A stretch of DNA of 64,000 bases from positions 1 to 64,000 of the forward strand of contig CACFZE010000004.1 of the NCBI GenBank assembly GCA_902570695.1, given 5' to 3'. Of the stretch, positions 1-8,874 are shown piece after piece. Positions within the stretch are counted from its first letter, which is position 1; each line of letters opens with the position of its first letter. The stretch comes from an uncultured Pelagibacteraceae bacterium (GTDB taxonomy: Bacteria; Pseudomonadota; Alphaproteobacteria; Pelagibacterales; Pelagibacteraceae). The notes below the pieces were generated by a model. The model did no database searches. It worked only from the letters and a program-made list of their open reading frames with translations, and had not been told where the DNA came from. Both the position numbers and the translations under genes were made by a program.

Positions 1-1714
1 TATTGACTTTTTCTATTTTTTGATTCTTAATTTCATAAATATTATTACAAATTTTTAATATTCTTTTGTTATGTGTAATAATAACAATTGTTAATTTAGG
101 TTTTATATTTAATAAATTATCAAGTAATTTTCCTTCTGTTTGCTCATCAAGGCCTGATGTTGCCTCGTCTAAAATCAAAATTTGAGGGTTTTTAAACAAG
201 GCTCTAGCAATTCCCAATCTTTGAATTTGACCGCCACTTAATTTTGATCCATTTTCGCCTACAATAGTGTCCCATCCGCTGTTTTTTTTATCAATGTAAT
301 CCAATAGGCAAATATTTTTTAAATTATTGATTTTTTCCTCAATATTTTTTTCATTATTGAACTTTTGAGCAAACAAAATGTTATTTTTGATTGTATCATC
401 TAATAAATTAATTTTTTGGGGCACTATTGAAATGAAATTTTGTAATTTTGAAATGTCATTAATTGATACAGATTCATTATTAACTATCACTTTTCCAGAG
501 TTTGGATAAAGAAGTCCACAAAAAATGTCTATAAAGGTTGATTTACCTGAGCCGGTTTCACCAATAACACCTATTATATCATTTTTTTTAATTTTTATAT
601 TAAGGTTGTTGAAAACTAAATTTTTTTTATGTGAGAAATTAACATTTTCAAATTCTATAGAATTAAATTCTTCAAATGAATTATTTGAATCGTATTGGAA
701 TTTTTTTTGATAATCTAAAATCGAACTAATTTCATTCTTAATATTCTGTAAAGCCGTTTGATTTCCTTTTATTGAGGCATATGAAGTTGCAATAGCTTGA
801 AGTGCTGGAAGTAATTTATATCCTGCAACTAAGTAAATTCCAATGATAGGAAGATAGTAGTTTAAAGAATTATCATTTTTTAAAAAATAGATTAAGCCTA
901 AAAGTAAAGTAAAAATTAATATTTCTATAATGAATCTTGGAATTGATGATAGGTATTGATTATTAGCAGTTGAAAAGGCTATCTTTTCATTAGTAATTTT
1001 AAACAAATTAAAAAAAAAATTTTTAGCCCCAAACATAATTGTCTCTCTTATATTTCCTAAACTTTCAGATATAATCTTTTGTCTATAAAAGTTATTTTTA
1101 CTTATGATATTACTGTTAGCAGTTAATCTTCTCTTATTGATTGATAGAATAATTATATAACTGATTAACAAAAAAAATAAAACGAATAACGAAGCTACTA
1201 AATTAAATATTATTAAACCTGTAAAAACAAATAATAATGTTATTATTCTAGAATTAATAAGTAGCATAGGTATTAATATACTTCCTACTACACGAGCATT
1301 TTCAAGAGTTATCTTAGAAATAATCTCTGAGCTATTTTGATTTAAGTGATAACTATAATCTTTAGATAATATATTACTAAATATTTTATTATTTAATTTA
1401 ATTCCGATTTCTTGTCCAAAGTGTAAAGATTTTTTTGAGACTATAATACTAAGCAAGTTAGAAAGTATGAATAAAGTTGCAATCAGCAAGATAGTAAACA
1501 AAAAAAATTGTTCATCACTTATCCTTTCTAAATAAAATTCATGATATTTTTTTATTTCTTTATTATCCATTAGTAATAAAATTAGTGGACCGAAAGAAAA
1601 AATAGACAATAATTGTAGAACCGAACTTAAAATAATAAGAAATTGAAGATAGATTAATTTAAACTTGAAATATTTTAGAGAAAAATTAATTAGCAGCTTT
1701 AAGTCTTTTAACAT
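1..1714 (-). CDS. ABC transporter, fused permease-ATPase (glycan/lipid flippase type), 3' end cut by window edge
   Basis: The reverse strand reads from ATG at 1714 to the window edge (571 codons, no stop seen), so the C-terminus is missing. Residues 1 to about 340 are hydrophobic with roughly six membrane segments, followed by a nucleotide-binding domain. Walker A GETGSGKS lies near residues 385-392, signature LSGGQ near 491, Walker B ILILDEATSGLD near 509-520 and the switch histidine in ITHNK near 540. This half-transporter layout matches MsbA/PglK-type exporters that flip lipid-linked sugars as homodimers. The substrate cannot be read from sequence, but it is divergent from a fucose-synthesis gene at the edge of a glycan island, so lipid-linked glycan export is the natural inference. 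No promoter stands out in the 103-bp A+T-rich gap to the divergent gene. Confidence 0.9.
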   Translation of the reverse strand, partial: MLKDLKLLINFSLKYFKFKLIYLQFLIILSSVLQLLSIFSFGPLILLLMDNKEIKKYHEFYLERISDEQFFLFTILLIATLFILSNLLSIIVSKKSLHFGQEIGIKLNNKIFSNILSKDYSYHLNQNSSEIISKITLENARVVGSILIPMLLINSRIITLLFVFTGLIIFNLVASLFVLFFLLISYIIILSINKRRLTANSNIISKNNFYRQKIISESLGNIRETIMFGAKNFFFNLFKITNEKIAFSTANNQYLSSIPRFIIEILIFTLLLGLIYFLKNDNSLNYYLPIIGIYLVAGYKLLPALQAIATSYASIKGNQTALQNIKNEISSILDYQKKFQYDSNNSFEEFNSIEFENVNFSHKKNLVFNNLNIKIKKNDIIGVIGETGSGKSTFIDIFCGLLYPNSGKVIVNNESVSINDISKLQNFISIVPQKINLLDDTIKNNILFAQKFNNEKNIEEKINNLKNICLLDYIDKKNSGWDTIVGENGSKLSGGQIQRLGIARALFKNPQILILDEATSGLDEQTEGKLLDNLLNIKPKLTIVIITHNKRILKICNNIYEIKNQKIEKVN

Positions 1715-1817
1715 AAATAATTTACAATATATATTATGATATATACTTATATACTGATATTGTTATAATTTTTTACTATATTTAAAATTTTAAATGTAAA
1801 AGTATATATATAAGTTT

Positions 1818-2750
1818 ATGATTTCTAAAAATTCTAAGATATTTGTTGCTGGGCACCGTGGGTTGGTTGGCTCTGCAGTGTTAAGAAAGTTAAAGATTCT
1901 TGGATATAATAATATTTTAACAGTAACAAAAAAAAAACTCGATCTAACAAATCAATTTAAAACTTTTACTTTTTTAAAGAGAAATAACCCTCAATTTATA
2001 ATTATTTGTTCAGCTAAAGTAGGTGGTATTTTAGCAAATAATACATTTAAAGGTGAGTTTATTTATGAAAATTTACAAATTCAAAATAACTTAATTCATG
2101 GAGCATACATTAATAAAATTAAAAACCTAATTTTTCTTGGGTCCAGCTGTGTTTATCCGCGGAATTGCAAACAACCGATTAAAGAAAGATATCTTTTAAA
2201 TGGAATACTAGAAAAAACTAATGAACCATACGCAATAGCAAAAATTGCAGGAATTAAATTGTGTGAAAGCTATAATTATCAATATGGAACAAATTACCTT
2301 TGTTTGATGCCTACTAACACATTCGGTCCAAATGATAACTACGATTTAAAGACATCTCATTTTATTCCTGCCCTAATTAAAAAAGTTCATTTGTTAAAAA
2401 AAAGTAAAAAAAAAAATAAAATACTTAAACTTTGGGGGAGTGGAAAAGTTAGGAGAGAAGTAATATATGTTGATGATATTGCTGATGCATGTGTTCATTT
2501 TATGAATAAAAAAACTAATAAATTTTTAATTAATATTGGTGTTGGAAAGGATTATACTATTATAGAATTTGCAAAAAAAATATTGAAAGTAGTTGGAGTA
2601 AAAGCTCAAATTAAATTTGATAAAAGCAAACCTGATGGTACACCTCAAAAACTATTAGATGTTTCAGAAGCCAAAAAATACGGCTGGAAATTTAAAACTA
2701 GCCTAGAAAATGGTTTGTTTAAAGCATACAAATCTTTTGAAAATTCATAG
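1818..2750 (+). CDS. fcl: GDP-L-fucose synthase
   Basis: Converts GDP-4-keto-6-deoxymannose to GDP-L-fucose with NADPH, the step after Gmd. The 310 residues are the family's usual length. A Rossmann glycine motif GHRGLVGS lies at residues 12-19. The catalytic set is visible as S109 and C111 in GSSCVYP plus Y138 and K142 in YAIAK. The surrounding PTNTFGPNDNYD segment is typical of the family. The matching gmd is 9 kb downstream (12020), so the pathway is complete in the island but split. The stop codon shares one base with the GTG start of the next glycosyltransferase, suggesting translational coupling. There is no clear Shine-Dalgarno sequence. Very confident on function; the ATG start is the only sensible one ahead of the Rossmann motif. 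Confidence 0.95.
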   Translation: MISKNSKIFVAGHRGLVGSAVLRKLKILGYNNILTVTKKKLDLTNQFKTFTFLKRNNPQFIIICSAKVGGILANNTFKGEFIYENLQIQNNLIHGAYINKIKNLIFLGSSCVYPRNCKQPIKERYLLNGILEKTNEPYAIAKIAGIKLCESYNYQYGTNYLCLMPTNTFGPNDNYDLKTSHFIPALIKKVHLLKKSKKKNKILKLWGSGKVRREVIYVDDIADACVHFMNKKTNKFLINIGVGKDYTIIEFAKKILKVVGVKAQIKFDKSKPDGTPQKLLDVSEAKKYGWKFKTSLENGLFKAYKSFENS

Positions 2751-3496
2751 TGAAGTTTTCTATAATCACTGTTGTAAAAAATGATAAAATTCATATTGGT
2801 AAAACTATCAACTCAGTTCAAAAACAAAAATTTAAAAATTTTGAATTAATTATCATCGATGGAAAATCAAAAGACGGCACAACTGAAATAATAAAAAAAA
2901 AAAATAAAAGATTTAAAAAATTAAAACATATAATTAGGAAAGATATAAATTTATACGATGGCTTAAATCATGGTATAAAAAAATCTATTGGGAAGTATAT
3001 AGTTATTCTGCATTCAGGTGATTTATTTTTTTCGAAAAATACTCTTGATATAATAAATAAAAAAATATTTGATTGTGATGCTATTTCAGGAAAAGTATTG
3101 TTTTGTAAAAATGGGAAGATAGTGAGGTATTGGGATTATAATATTAATAAATTAAATAAGTTTAATTGTTTTAAAGTTCCTCATACAGCTTTAATAATAA
3201 AAAAAAAAATTATAAAAAAATTAAAGTTTTATAATACAAATTATAGTATTTCATCAGATACTGATTTTATTTTACAAATGGCAAAAATGAAAAATCTTAA
3301 TTTTAAACAGATTAAAAATAATTTAGTTATAATGGAAGTCGGAGGGTTAAGTAATTCTTTTAAAAATTTGAAAACAAAAGTTTTACAGGACTTAAAAATT
3401 TATACAATAAATTTTGGTATTTTATTTCTTCCTTTATATATTTATAAAATAACTTACAAGCTTCTAAAATTCGTACATTGGAAAATTTTTAAATAA
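2750..3496 (+). CDS. Family 2 glycosyltransferase
   Basis: A soluble 248-residue GT-A enzyme. The N-terminus SIITVVKNDKIHIGKTINS and the DGKSKDGT segment form the nucleotide-sugar binding fold. HSGDLFF near residue 88 occupies the place of the DxD metal motif. GT2 enzymes of this type move one sugar onto a lipid-linked acceptor at the inner membrane face. The start is a GTG overlapping the fcl stop by one base, and no ATG lies close. An A12 run at 2893-2904 falls within codons for Lys/Asn residues. Donor and linkage are not predictable. Downstream lies a 206-bp stretch that may hold a decayed gene. Confidence 0.85.
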   Translation: MKFSIITVVKNDKIHIGKTINSVQKQKFKNFELIIIDGKSKDGTTEIIKKKNKRFKKLKHIIRKDINLYDGLNHGIKKSIGKYIVILHSGDLFFSKNTLDIINKKIFDCDAISGKVLFCKNGKIVRYWDYNINKLNKFNCFKVPHTALIIKKKIIKKLKFYNTNYSISSDTDFILQMAKMKNLNFKQIKNNLVIMEVGGLSNSFKNLKTKVLQDLKIYTINFGILFLPLYIYKITYKLLKFVHWKIFK

Positions 3497-3509
3497 TTTT
3501 ATTTTCATA

Positions 3510-3702
3510 AAGGCTCGTTTATTGAAGTTACTCACTAATCTTCTTGAACGTAGAAAAGACAAGCAAACTTGAGAGGATTTTCAGAAGTTTAAGAAACTTA
3601 TTGCTAGCATTTAATCATATACTCTTGTAAAAGAAAAATATTCAGTCAATATAAGTGATGCGCTCAATTAGATTATTGCTGAGTCTTTTGTAACAAAAAT
3701 TA
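3510..3702 (+). pseudogene. Possible decayed gene fragment (unidentified)
   Basis: This is the longest gene-free gap in the window. One frame from 3510 reads as protein-like text rich in D, E, K, V and A (for example EDFQKFKKLIAS and VKEKYSVNISDALN), unlike the I/N/K/F/Y-rich translation expected from SAR11 intergenic DNA. It is interrupted by in-frame stops at 3570 (TGA), 3612 (TAA) and 3669 (TAG). It could be the remnant of a gene lost from the island, or chance. I do not recognise a family. Confidence 0.2.
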
Positions 3703-4749
3703 ATGAAACTAGGTCACAAATTCTATTTTACTTTATTCTTTCTTTTAATCATTACACTATTTTTTGGTTATAGAGAATTTTTAGAACTTTATAAATCTAT
3801 GCTGACTGAGTTTGTTGGTTACTATAAATATCAAAAAATTATTATTTACTATGAAACTGGAAATGAGGAGTTCATGGATCATTTTCCAATGAATGTGAGA
3901 TTTTTAGGTCTATTTTTACAATATTTAATTTTTAAAATAGTTCCTTGTCTAACTTTTCCAAACATTGAAATAAAAAATAATGTTCATGAGTTATACGAAT
4001 GTGCAACTTTTAGTCTTTCTTTGTTAAATTATGTTTCAAAATATATAGGTCTTTTCTTAACAATAATTTTTGTTTATAAAAAAAAAAAATCATTTATCGA
4101 GATTTTAGTTGCCTCAATCCTATTCACTCTTTTGATAAATTTAGTTGAGTCGAGTACTTTAGATAGAATTGCTATTTGTTATACTATTTTAGTTTTAATT
4201 TCACTAAACAATATTAAATACTCTTTACCTCTTTTATACTTTACATTTTTGGTAAATGAAAAGGTAGTTTTAATATTTGGGACTATCATATTTTTCCAGT
4301 TATTTTATTATAAGGATAAAGTTAAAATATTTGAATTTATAGCTATAAGTTGTTCTTTAATTTCATATATCGCAATGATATTTGTATTATATTACTATTT
4401 TAATTTTGAATTTTATGATTATCCAAGCTTTGAAAATGATGGGTACCTAAACGCATTTAAATTATTAGTAACAAATCCACTTAATCCTAGTTATTTTACT
4501 AACGCGTATGCTCCCATATTAATTAGCATATTACCATTTTTTATTTTTATGATGGACAAAAAAAAATTTAATTATGATTTTTCAATTTTGTACTTTATAC
4601 CAATAATTTTGTTATTTTTAATAGGTTATATTAGCATTCAAAACATGGGTAGATACGTTATGTATATGTTTCCGATATGGTTACCAATTTTAAGCTCACA
4701 AATAGTTTACTATTTAAAACTAAATCGATTTAATACTAAAGAAATATGA
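3703..4749 (+). CDS. Polytopic membrane protein, possible polymerase or GT-C glycosyltransferase
   Basis: 348 residues with about nine or ten hydrophobic segments and an N-terminal membrane anchor. A hydrophilic loop after the first segment contains MDHFPMNVRFLG, and a NMGRYVMYMFPIW segment lies near the C-terminus. Size and topology fit EpsG/Wzy-like polymerases or GT-C transferases that use polyprenyl-phosphate sugars, but I see no diagnostic motif and do not assign a family. It overlaps the following methyltransferase by four bases (ATGA), so the two are probably cotranslated. It is flanked by glycosyltransferases. An integral membrane protein is certain; glycan assembly is inferred from context. 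Confidence 0.75.
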   Translation: MKLGHKFYFTLFFLLIITLFFGYREFLELYKSMLTEFVGYYKYQKIIIYYETGNEEFMDHFPMNVRFLGLFLQYLIFKIVPCLTFPNIEIKNNVHELYECATFSLSLLNYVSKYIGLFLTIIFVYKKKKSFIEILVASILFTLLINLVESSTLDRIAICYTILVLISLNNIKYSLPLLYFTFLVNEKVVLIFGTIIFFQLFYYKDKVKIFEFIAISCSLISYIAMIFVLYYYFNFEFYDYPSFENDGYLNAFKLLVTNPLNPSYFTNAYAPILISILPFFIFMMDKKKFNYDFSILYFIPIILLFLIGYISIQNMGRYVMYMFPIWLPILSSQIVYYLKLNRFNTKEI

Positions 4750-5282
4750 GACAAAAATTAAGAAAAAAGATTTATGGATATGAGATTATAAGAAATTTTA
4801 TCAATAAAGATAAAGATTACTCTATATTAGATTTGGGTTGTGGGAAAATTCCTTTTTTTTTAGAATTTAAAAAAAATTTTAAAAATTATCAAGGAGTGGA
4901 CGTCTCAATCAATGATACTGCCTATGATAACATAACTTTAAAAAAAAAAGATATTGACCAAATTGATATTGAAGAAATGAATAAATATGACTTAATTTTA
5001 GTAATTGATGTTTTGCACCATCTTAAAGTTGAAGCTATAGAAAGTTTGTTGATTAAGTTCTCCAAACTTCATCCAGGCAAAATAATAATTGTTAAAGATC
5101 CTATAGATACAAATTTATTTTATAGAACTATTCATATTTTACATGATCTAGTAATAAATCGAGAACTAATCCATTTTAACGGTTATAAGCTTATTGAGGC
5201 AAATATGAGAAAAAATATTGATACTAAAATTATTAAAAATAACTTTTGGTATAAAAATATATTTTTTAAAATAATTATTTAA
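4746..5282 (+). CDS. Class I SAM-dependent methyltransferase
   Basis: A small (178 residues) Rossmann methyltransferase. Motif I is ILDLGCGKIPFFLEF near residues 27-41, the acidic post-motif is YQGVDVS, and VLHHL follows the ILVIDV strand, all typical of methyltransferase fold 11. The C-terminus is short compared with the usual 200-250 residues. The start overlaps the preceding membrane protein by four bases. Within a glycan island it may methylate a sugar hydroxyl or a lipid-linked intermediate, which is inference only. An 89-bp gap with nothing recognisable follows. Confidence 0.8.
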   Translation: MRQKLRKKIYGYEIIRNFINKDKDYSILDLGCGKIPFFLEFKKNFKNYQGVDVSINDTAYDNITLKKKDIDQIDIEEMNKYDLILVIDVLHHLKVEAIESLLIKFSKLHPGKIIIVKDPIDTNLFYRTIHILHDLVINRELIHFNGYKLIEANMRKNIDTKIIKNNFWYKNIFFKIII

Positions 5283-5371
5283 ATTACAGCTTTAATTATG
5301 TATTGTATTAGTTTATGTCAAATACAATCTACTACTTCTCCTTTTTGATACGATTTATATAAAAATTTCAA

Positions 5372-6082
5372 ATGTTTAAAAATAAATCATTCTCACTAGT
5401 ATTACCTGCTTACAATGAGGAAACCCATATTAGAAAAAATATAGAATCATTTTTAGAAACCAAAATTTTTGATGAAATAATTGTTGTAGATAATAATTCA
5501 ACAGATAATACTAAAATTGAAATCGAAAAAACATCGGCAATATATTTGTGTGAAAAAATACAAGGATATGGGGCTGCACTTAGAAAAGGAATGGAAGTTT
5601 CAAAAGGAGATTATATTGTTTTATGTGAACCAGACTCAACGTTTAGTGCTAAGGATATTCATAAATTTTTGGCTTATATTGATGATTTTGAATGTATATT
5701 TGGCACAAGAACTACTAAATCATTAATTCACAAAAGTGCTAAAATGCAATTTTCTCTAAGAGTAGGGAACATTATTGTTGCTAAAATATTAGAATATATG
5801 TTTTTAGGACCTACACTTTCTGACGTTGGTTGTACCTATAAAGTTATATCAAGAAATTCTTACAAAAAAATTCAAAACAATTTAACCGTAATCGGTTCAG
5901 AATTCCAGCCGGAATTGATGATTAATTTAATTTTAAAAAAAGTAAAAATTTTAGAAATTCCAGTAAACTATTTAGAGAGAGAGGGAAAATCTAAAATAAC
6001 TTACAATTTTACCTCTTCTTCTGGAGTAGCTTTAAAAATGCTTCTTTTAATGTTTAAATTGAGACTTAAAAACTTATTTTAA
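5372..6082 (+). CDS. Family 2 glycosyltransferase, polyprenyl-phosphate sugar synthase (DPM1) type
   Basis: 236 residues. The N-terminal LPAYNEETHI, DNNSTDNT and GYGAALRKGM are the hallmark triplet of dolichol-phosphate-mannose synthase-like enzymes. CEPDSTF sits at the DxD position, an unusual Asp-x-Thr variant. The C-terminal VNYLEREGKSKI resembles the R-x-G-x-SK motif of this subgroup. Such enzymes load a sugar on polyprenyl phosphate for GT-C transferases. There is no C-terminal membrane hairpin. The stop overlaps the next start by one base. Confidence 0.85.
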   Translation: MFKNKSFSLVLPAYNEETHIRKNIESFLETKIFDEIIVVDNNSTDNTKIEIEKTSAIYLCEKIQGYGAALRKGMEVSKGDYIVLCEPDSTFSAKDIHKFLAYIDDFECIFGTRTTKSLIHKSAKMQFSLRVGNIIVAKILEYMFLGPTLSDVGCTYKVISRNSYKKIQNNLTVIGSEFQPELMINLILKKVKILEIPVNYLEREGKSKITYNFTSSSGVALKMLLLMFKLRLKNLF

Positions 6083-7047
6083 TGTATAAAGATTTGAAGT
6101 TTTTTGGGTTGCTTCATATAAAAAATAATGAAAATCAAAACTTAAATTTTAATTCAATTGATCAAAATCAAAAAACTCTTGTTTATCTTAAAAATGCTAT
6201 ACTTTTGGATAAGCAATTAAAATATTATAATTATGAATTAATTTTAATTACTAACAAAAAAAATTATCTAAAAAAATTATTAAAAGAATTAAATTATGAA
6301 ATTAAGCTAATATCTATTGAATTTAAGACATTTGTTCCAAAAAAAACACACTTTTATTCTTGTCATTTTAGAGTTGATGTCTTTAAATTTTTCTCACAGC
6401 AAACAAATGTTTATTCTGTTCTACTAGACTTGGACGTTCTAGTTTTAAATAATCCTAAAAAACTTTTTTATTTTTATGAAAATAAAGTTTCGTTGGTAAA
6501 TGATATTTCACAAAACGTAATACCAGCATATGGAAAAAAAAAAATACTAAAAAAATTAAATATATTAAATTCAAATATCAATAAAATTACTTGGATTGGA
6601 GGAGATTTTTTTGCAGGTGATAATTATTTTTATAAATTGTTACACAAGAAGACTAAGTTTTATCAAAAAAAATTTGTTGATAATTTAAAGCTATTATCTG
6701 ATCAAACAGATGAATTATTTATGTCTGCTGCTTTGCATGATTTAAAAAATGACAAAAAGATAAAAATAAAATATGGTAATAAATTAGACATTTTTAATAG
6801 ATATTGGAATACTAATGTTCTTCATAGTCAATATAAGATAGATTTTTATAGAAAATTTACTTTTCTTCATATACCTGCAGATAAGGTTTTCTTATCAAAG
6901 TGTTTTAATAAGAATGATGATAAACAAAGCTTTAAGACAGAATACTTCGATTACGCATCAAATATTAAAAATACTATAAAGATAAAAATTGCTAAATATT
7001 TACCTTATAAAATAAAAGAAAAAATAAAGTATTATTTATTAAATTAA
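6082..7047 (+). CDS. Putative glycosyltransferase with DxD motif (GT8-like)
   Basis: 321 soluble residues, directly coupled to the preceding gene (one-base overlap). VLLDLDVLVLNNPKKLF near residues 114-130 looks like the metal-binding DxD strand of GT-A retaining enzymes. WIGGDFFAGDN and DQTDELFMSAA downstream resemble the active-site region of GT8-like proteins, and HSQYKIDF and FLHIPADK lie in the C-terminal part. I cannot assign donor or acceptor. Glycosyltransferase is likely from the DxD strand and context, but it could also be a related uncharacterised GT-A family. Confidence 0.6.
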   Translation: MYKDLKFFGLLHIKNNENQNLNFNSIDQNQKTLVYLKNAILLDKQLKYYNYELILITNKKNYLKKLLKELNYEIKLISIEFKTFVPKKTHFYSCHFRVDVFKFFSQQTNVYSVLLDLDVLVLNNPKKLFYFYENKVSLVNDISQNVIPAYGKKKILKKLNILNSNINKITWIGGDFFAGDNYFYKLLHKKTKFYQKKFVDNLKLLSDQTDELFMSAALHDLKNDKKIKIKYGNKLDIFNRYWNTNVLHSQYKIDFYRKFTFLHIPADKVFLSKCFNKNDDKQSFKTEYFDYASNIKNTIKIKIAKYLPYKIKEKIKYYLLN

Positions 7048-7107
7048 AAATTTCATTTTGTAGTAAATTTTAAATATTTCTATAAAGATAGATTAATTAA
7101 ATAAGTT

Positions 7108-7965
7108 ATGCAAAATACAAATATAGACTGTGATATAATATTTTTAGGTCTCGCACAAAATTGTGAAAAATACTTACCACATTTTTTTGAAAAAATTGAT
7201 GAAATTTCAAAAAAAAAAAATGTGAAAGTTTTTATAGGAGAAAATGGTTCAAATGATTACACTTTTGATGTTATACAAAAAAAAATTTCAACTAGTAATA
7301 TTTATAATTTTGTAGATACATCTTTTATTGAGATTCATGAAGATAGAATTAAAAGACTCGCGCTAGCTAGACAAGCTCTAAAAGAAAAATTTTTAAATTT
7401 GAACATCAAATCCAAATTTGTGTGTGTTATTGATTTGGACGATGTAATAAATAATTTTTTTGGTTTTAATTTAATAGATAGCTTAATTAATAAATTAGAA
7501 AAAGATCATGATAAATACTTTGGTGTTTCTTTAAGTTCCAAACCTTATTATTATGATATCTTAAATTTTGAGAGTGAAGAGTTTCCTAATAGCTATATAA
7601 AACAGTTACAAAATAATAGAAGTATAAATTCTTACAATCAAAGAAAACAATCAATTTATAAAGTCCAAAAATTATTAAGTAATAAAAAAAACTTTGAATG
7701 TATCTCAGGTTTTAACGGACTTTGTTTATATTTTTTTAAAGATTATATAAAATCCGATTATGTCGAGGAAAATAATGATCAAACACCTGAACATTTATTA
7801 TTTAATCGATATTTAAATAAAACTTTAAAAAAAAAGATTTTAGTAACAGATAACTTTTTTAGAATGCCAAATGAACATAAGCCTTTAAATAATATATTTC
7901 ATTTTATATTTGAAAAATTTTTAAAGTATATGAATATTTATTATAATAAATTATTTGTTGATTAA
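7108..7965 (+). CDS. Putative glycosyltransferase, resembling the CMT1/GT69 mannosyltransferase fold
   Basis: 285 residues. VFIGENGSNDYTFDVI followed by RIKRLALARQALKEK and then FVCVIDLDDVINNFF is the order seen in capsule mannosyltransferases of the CMT1 group: an E-N-x-S/G-x-D-x-T strand, an R-x-x-R-L-A helix and an acidic strand. The IDLDD segment supplies a candidate metal site. The C-terminal half has RMPNEHKPL. No membrane segment is obvious. It is separated from the upstream gene by 60 bp and from the next by 6 bp. The family link is by eye only. Confidence 0.6.
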   Translation: MQNTNIDCDIIFLGLAQNCEKYLPHFFEKIDEISKKKNVKVFIGENGSNDYTFDVIQKKISTSNIYNFVDTSFIEIHEDRIKRLALARQALKEKFLNLNIKSKFVCVIDLDDVINNFFGFNLIDSLINKLEKDHDKYFGVSLSSKPYYYDILNFESEEFPNSYIKQLQNNRSINSYNQRKQSIYKVQKLLSNKKNFECISGFNGLCLYFFKDYIKSDYVEENNDQTPEHLLFNRYLNKTLKKKILVTDNFFRMPNEHKPLNNIFHFIFEKFLKYMNIYYNKLFVD

Positions 7966-7971
7966 CTTTTT

Positions 7972-8874
7972 ATGTTTTCTCCAATTATAATTTTTTCGTA
8001 CAATAGACCTAAGCATTTAAATAATCTTTTTGACTCATTAATATCAAATAAAATATCAAAATTTAATAAAATCTTCTTTTTTTGTGATGGTCCAAAAAAC
8101 AAACATGATAAAAAAAAAATACTAGAGATTAAAACATTGTTAAAAAAAAAAAAAATAAAAATTCACAATAAGGTCTTTAGAAAAAAAAATTTAGGTCTTG
8201 CAAAAAATATAATTTCAGGAGTATCTCAGGTACTCAGCAAATATAAAAATTGTATAGTTCTCGAAGATGATCTTGTATTAGACAAAAACTGTATAAATTT
8301 TATGAATAAAATGCTAGAAGAGTTCAAAAATAATAAAAATTTTGGAAGTATAAGTGCTTATTCATATATCGATGAATTCAAAAGTAAAAAAAATTTTGAC
8401 TTTTATATTTCGAAAAGACATTCAAGTTGGTGTTGGGGAACTTGGGCTAGAGTTTGGAACAAAATAGACTGGACCTCAAAAAATTTAAATAAACATTTTA
8501 ATAATAATTTGAGTATCAATAAATTTTCTGAAGCTGGAAAAGATTTAAATTTGTTATTATGGGGCAATCACAAGAAATTGATAAATTCATGGGCTATAAG
8601 ATTTAATTTTTACTGCATTAGCAAATCTTTGAAAAGTATTCAGCCAAGATACTCGATGGTCCAAAATGAAGGTAGAGATTTTTCTGGCACACACGAAAAA
8701 TTTAATTTTAAATTAAAAAAAAAATATTATTTCAATCCGAATTTAGGCTCTATAAATAATATATTAAATAGAACAATAGAAAGTGAAGAAATTTATTCCT
8801 ATATTAAAAATAGTCATAGACGAAGTTATAAGTTGAGTATTAAATTTTTTTTAGAAAATTTGAAAATTATATGA
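7972..8874 (+). CDS. Sugar transferase with GT-A fold
   Basis: 300 residues. IIFSYNRPKHLNNLFDSL at the N-terminus, FFCDGPKN, a VLEDDLVLDKNCINFMN acidic motif near residues 99-115 and SWCWGTWARVWNKIDW match the bacterial sugar transferases distantly related to GNT-I/GT2. The EDD triad is the likely metal site. The gene carries an A14 run (8142-8155) and an A10 run (8110-8119) in a Lys-rich stretch, the kind of tract prone to slippage. The stop overlaps the start of the next gene by four bases (ATGA). Confidence 0.75.
   Translation: MFSPIIIFSYNRPKHLNNLFDSLISNKISKFNKIFFFCDGPKNKHDKKKILEIKTLLKKKKIKIHNKVFRKKNLGLAKNIISGVSQVLSKYKNCIVLEDDLVLDKNCINFMNKMLEEFKNNKNFGSISAYSYIDEFKSKKNFDFYISKRHSSWCWGTWARVWNKIDWTSKNLNKHFNNNLSINKFSEAGKDLNLLLWGNHKKLINSWAIRFNFYCISKSLKSIQPRYSMVQNEGRDFSGTHEKFNFKLKKKYYFNPNLGSINNILNRTIESEEIYSYIKNSHRRSYKLSIKFFLENLKII

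Noticed and set aside
1715..1817. TATAAT-like boxes between the divergent ABC exporter and fcl
   Set aside because: The gap is nearly pure A+T, so -10-like words are expected by chance and no matching -35 was found.
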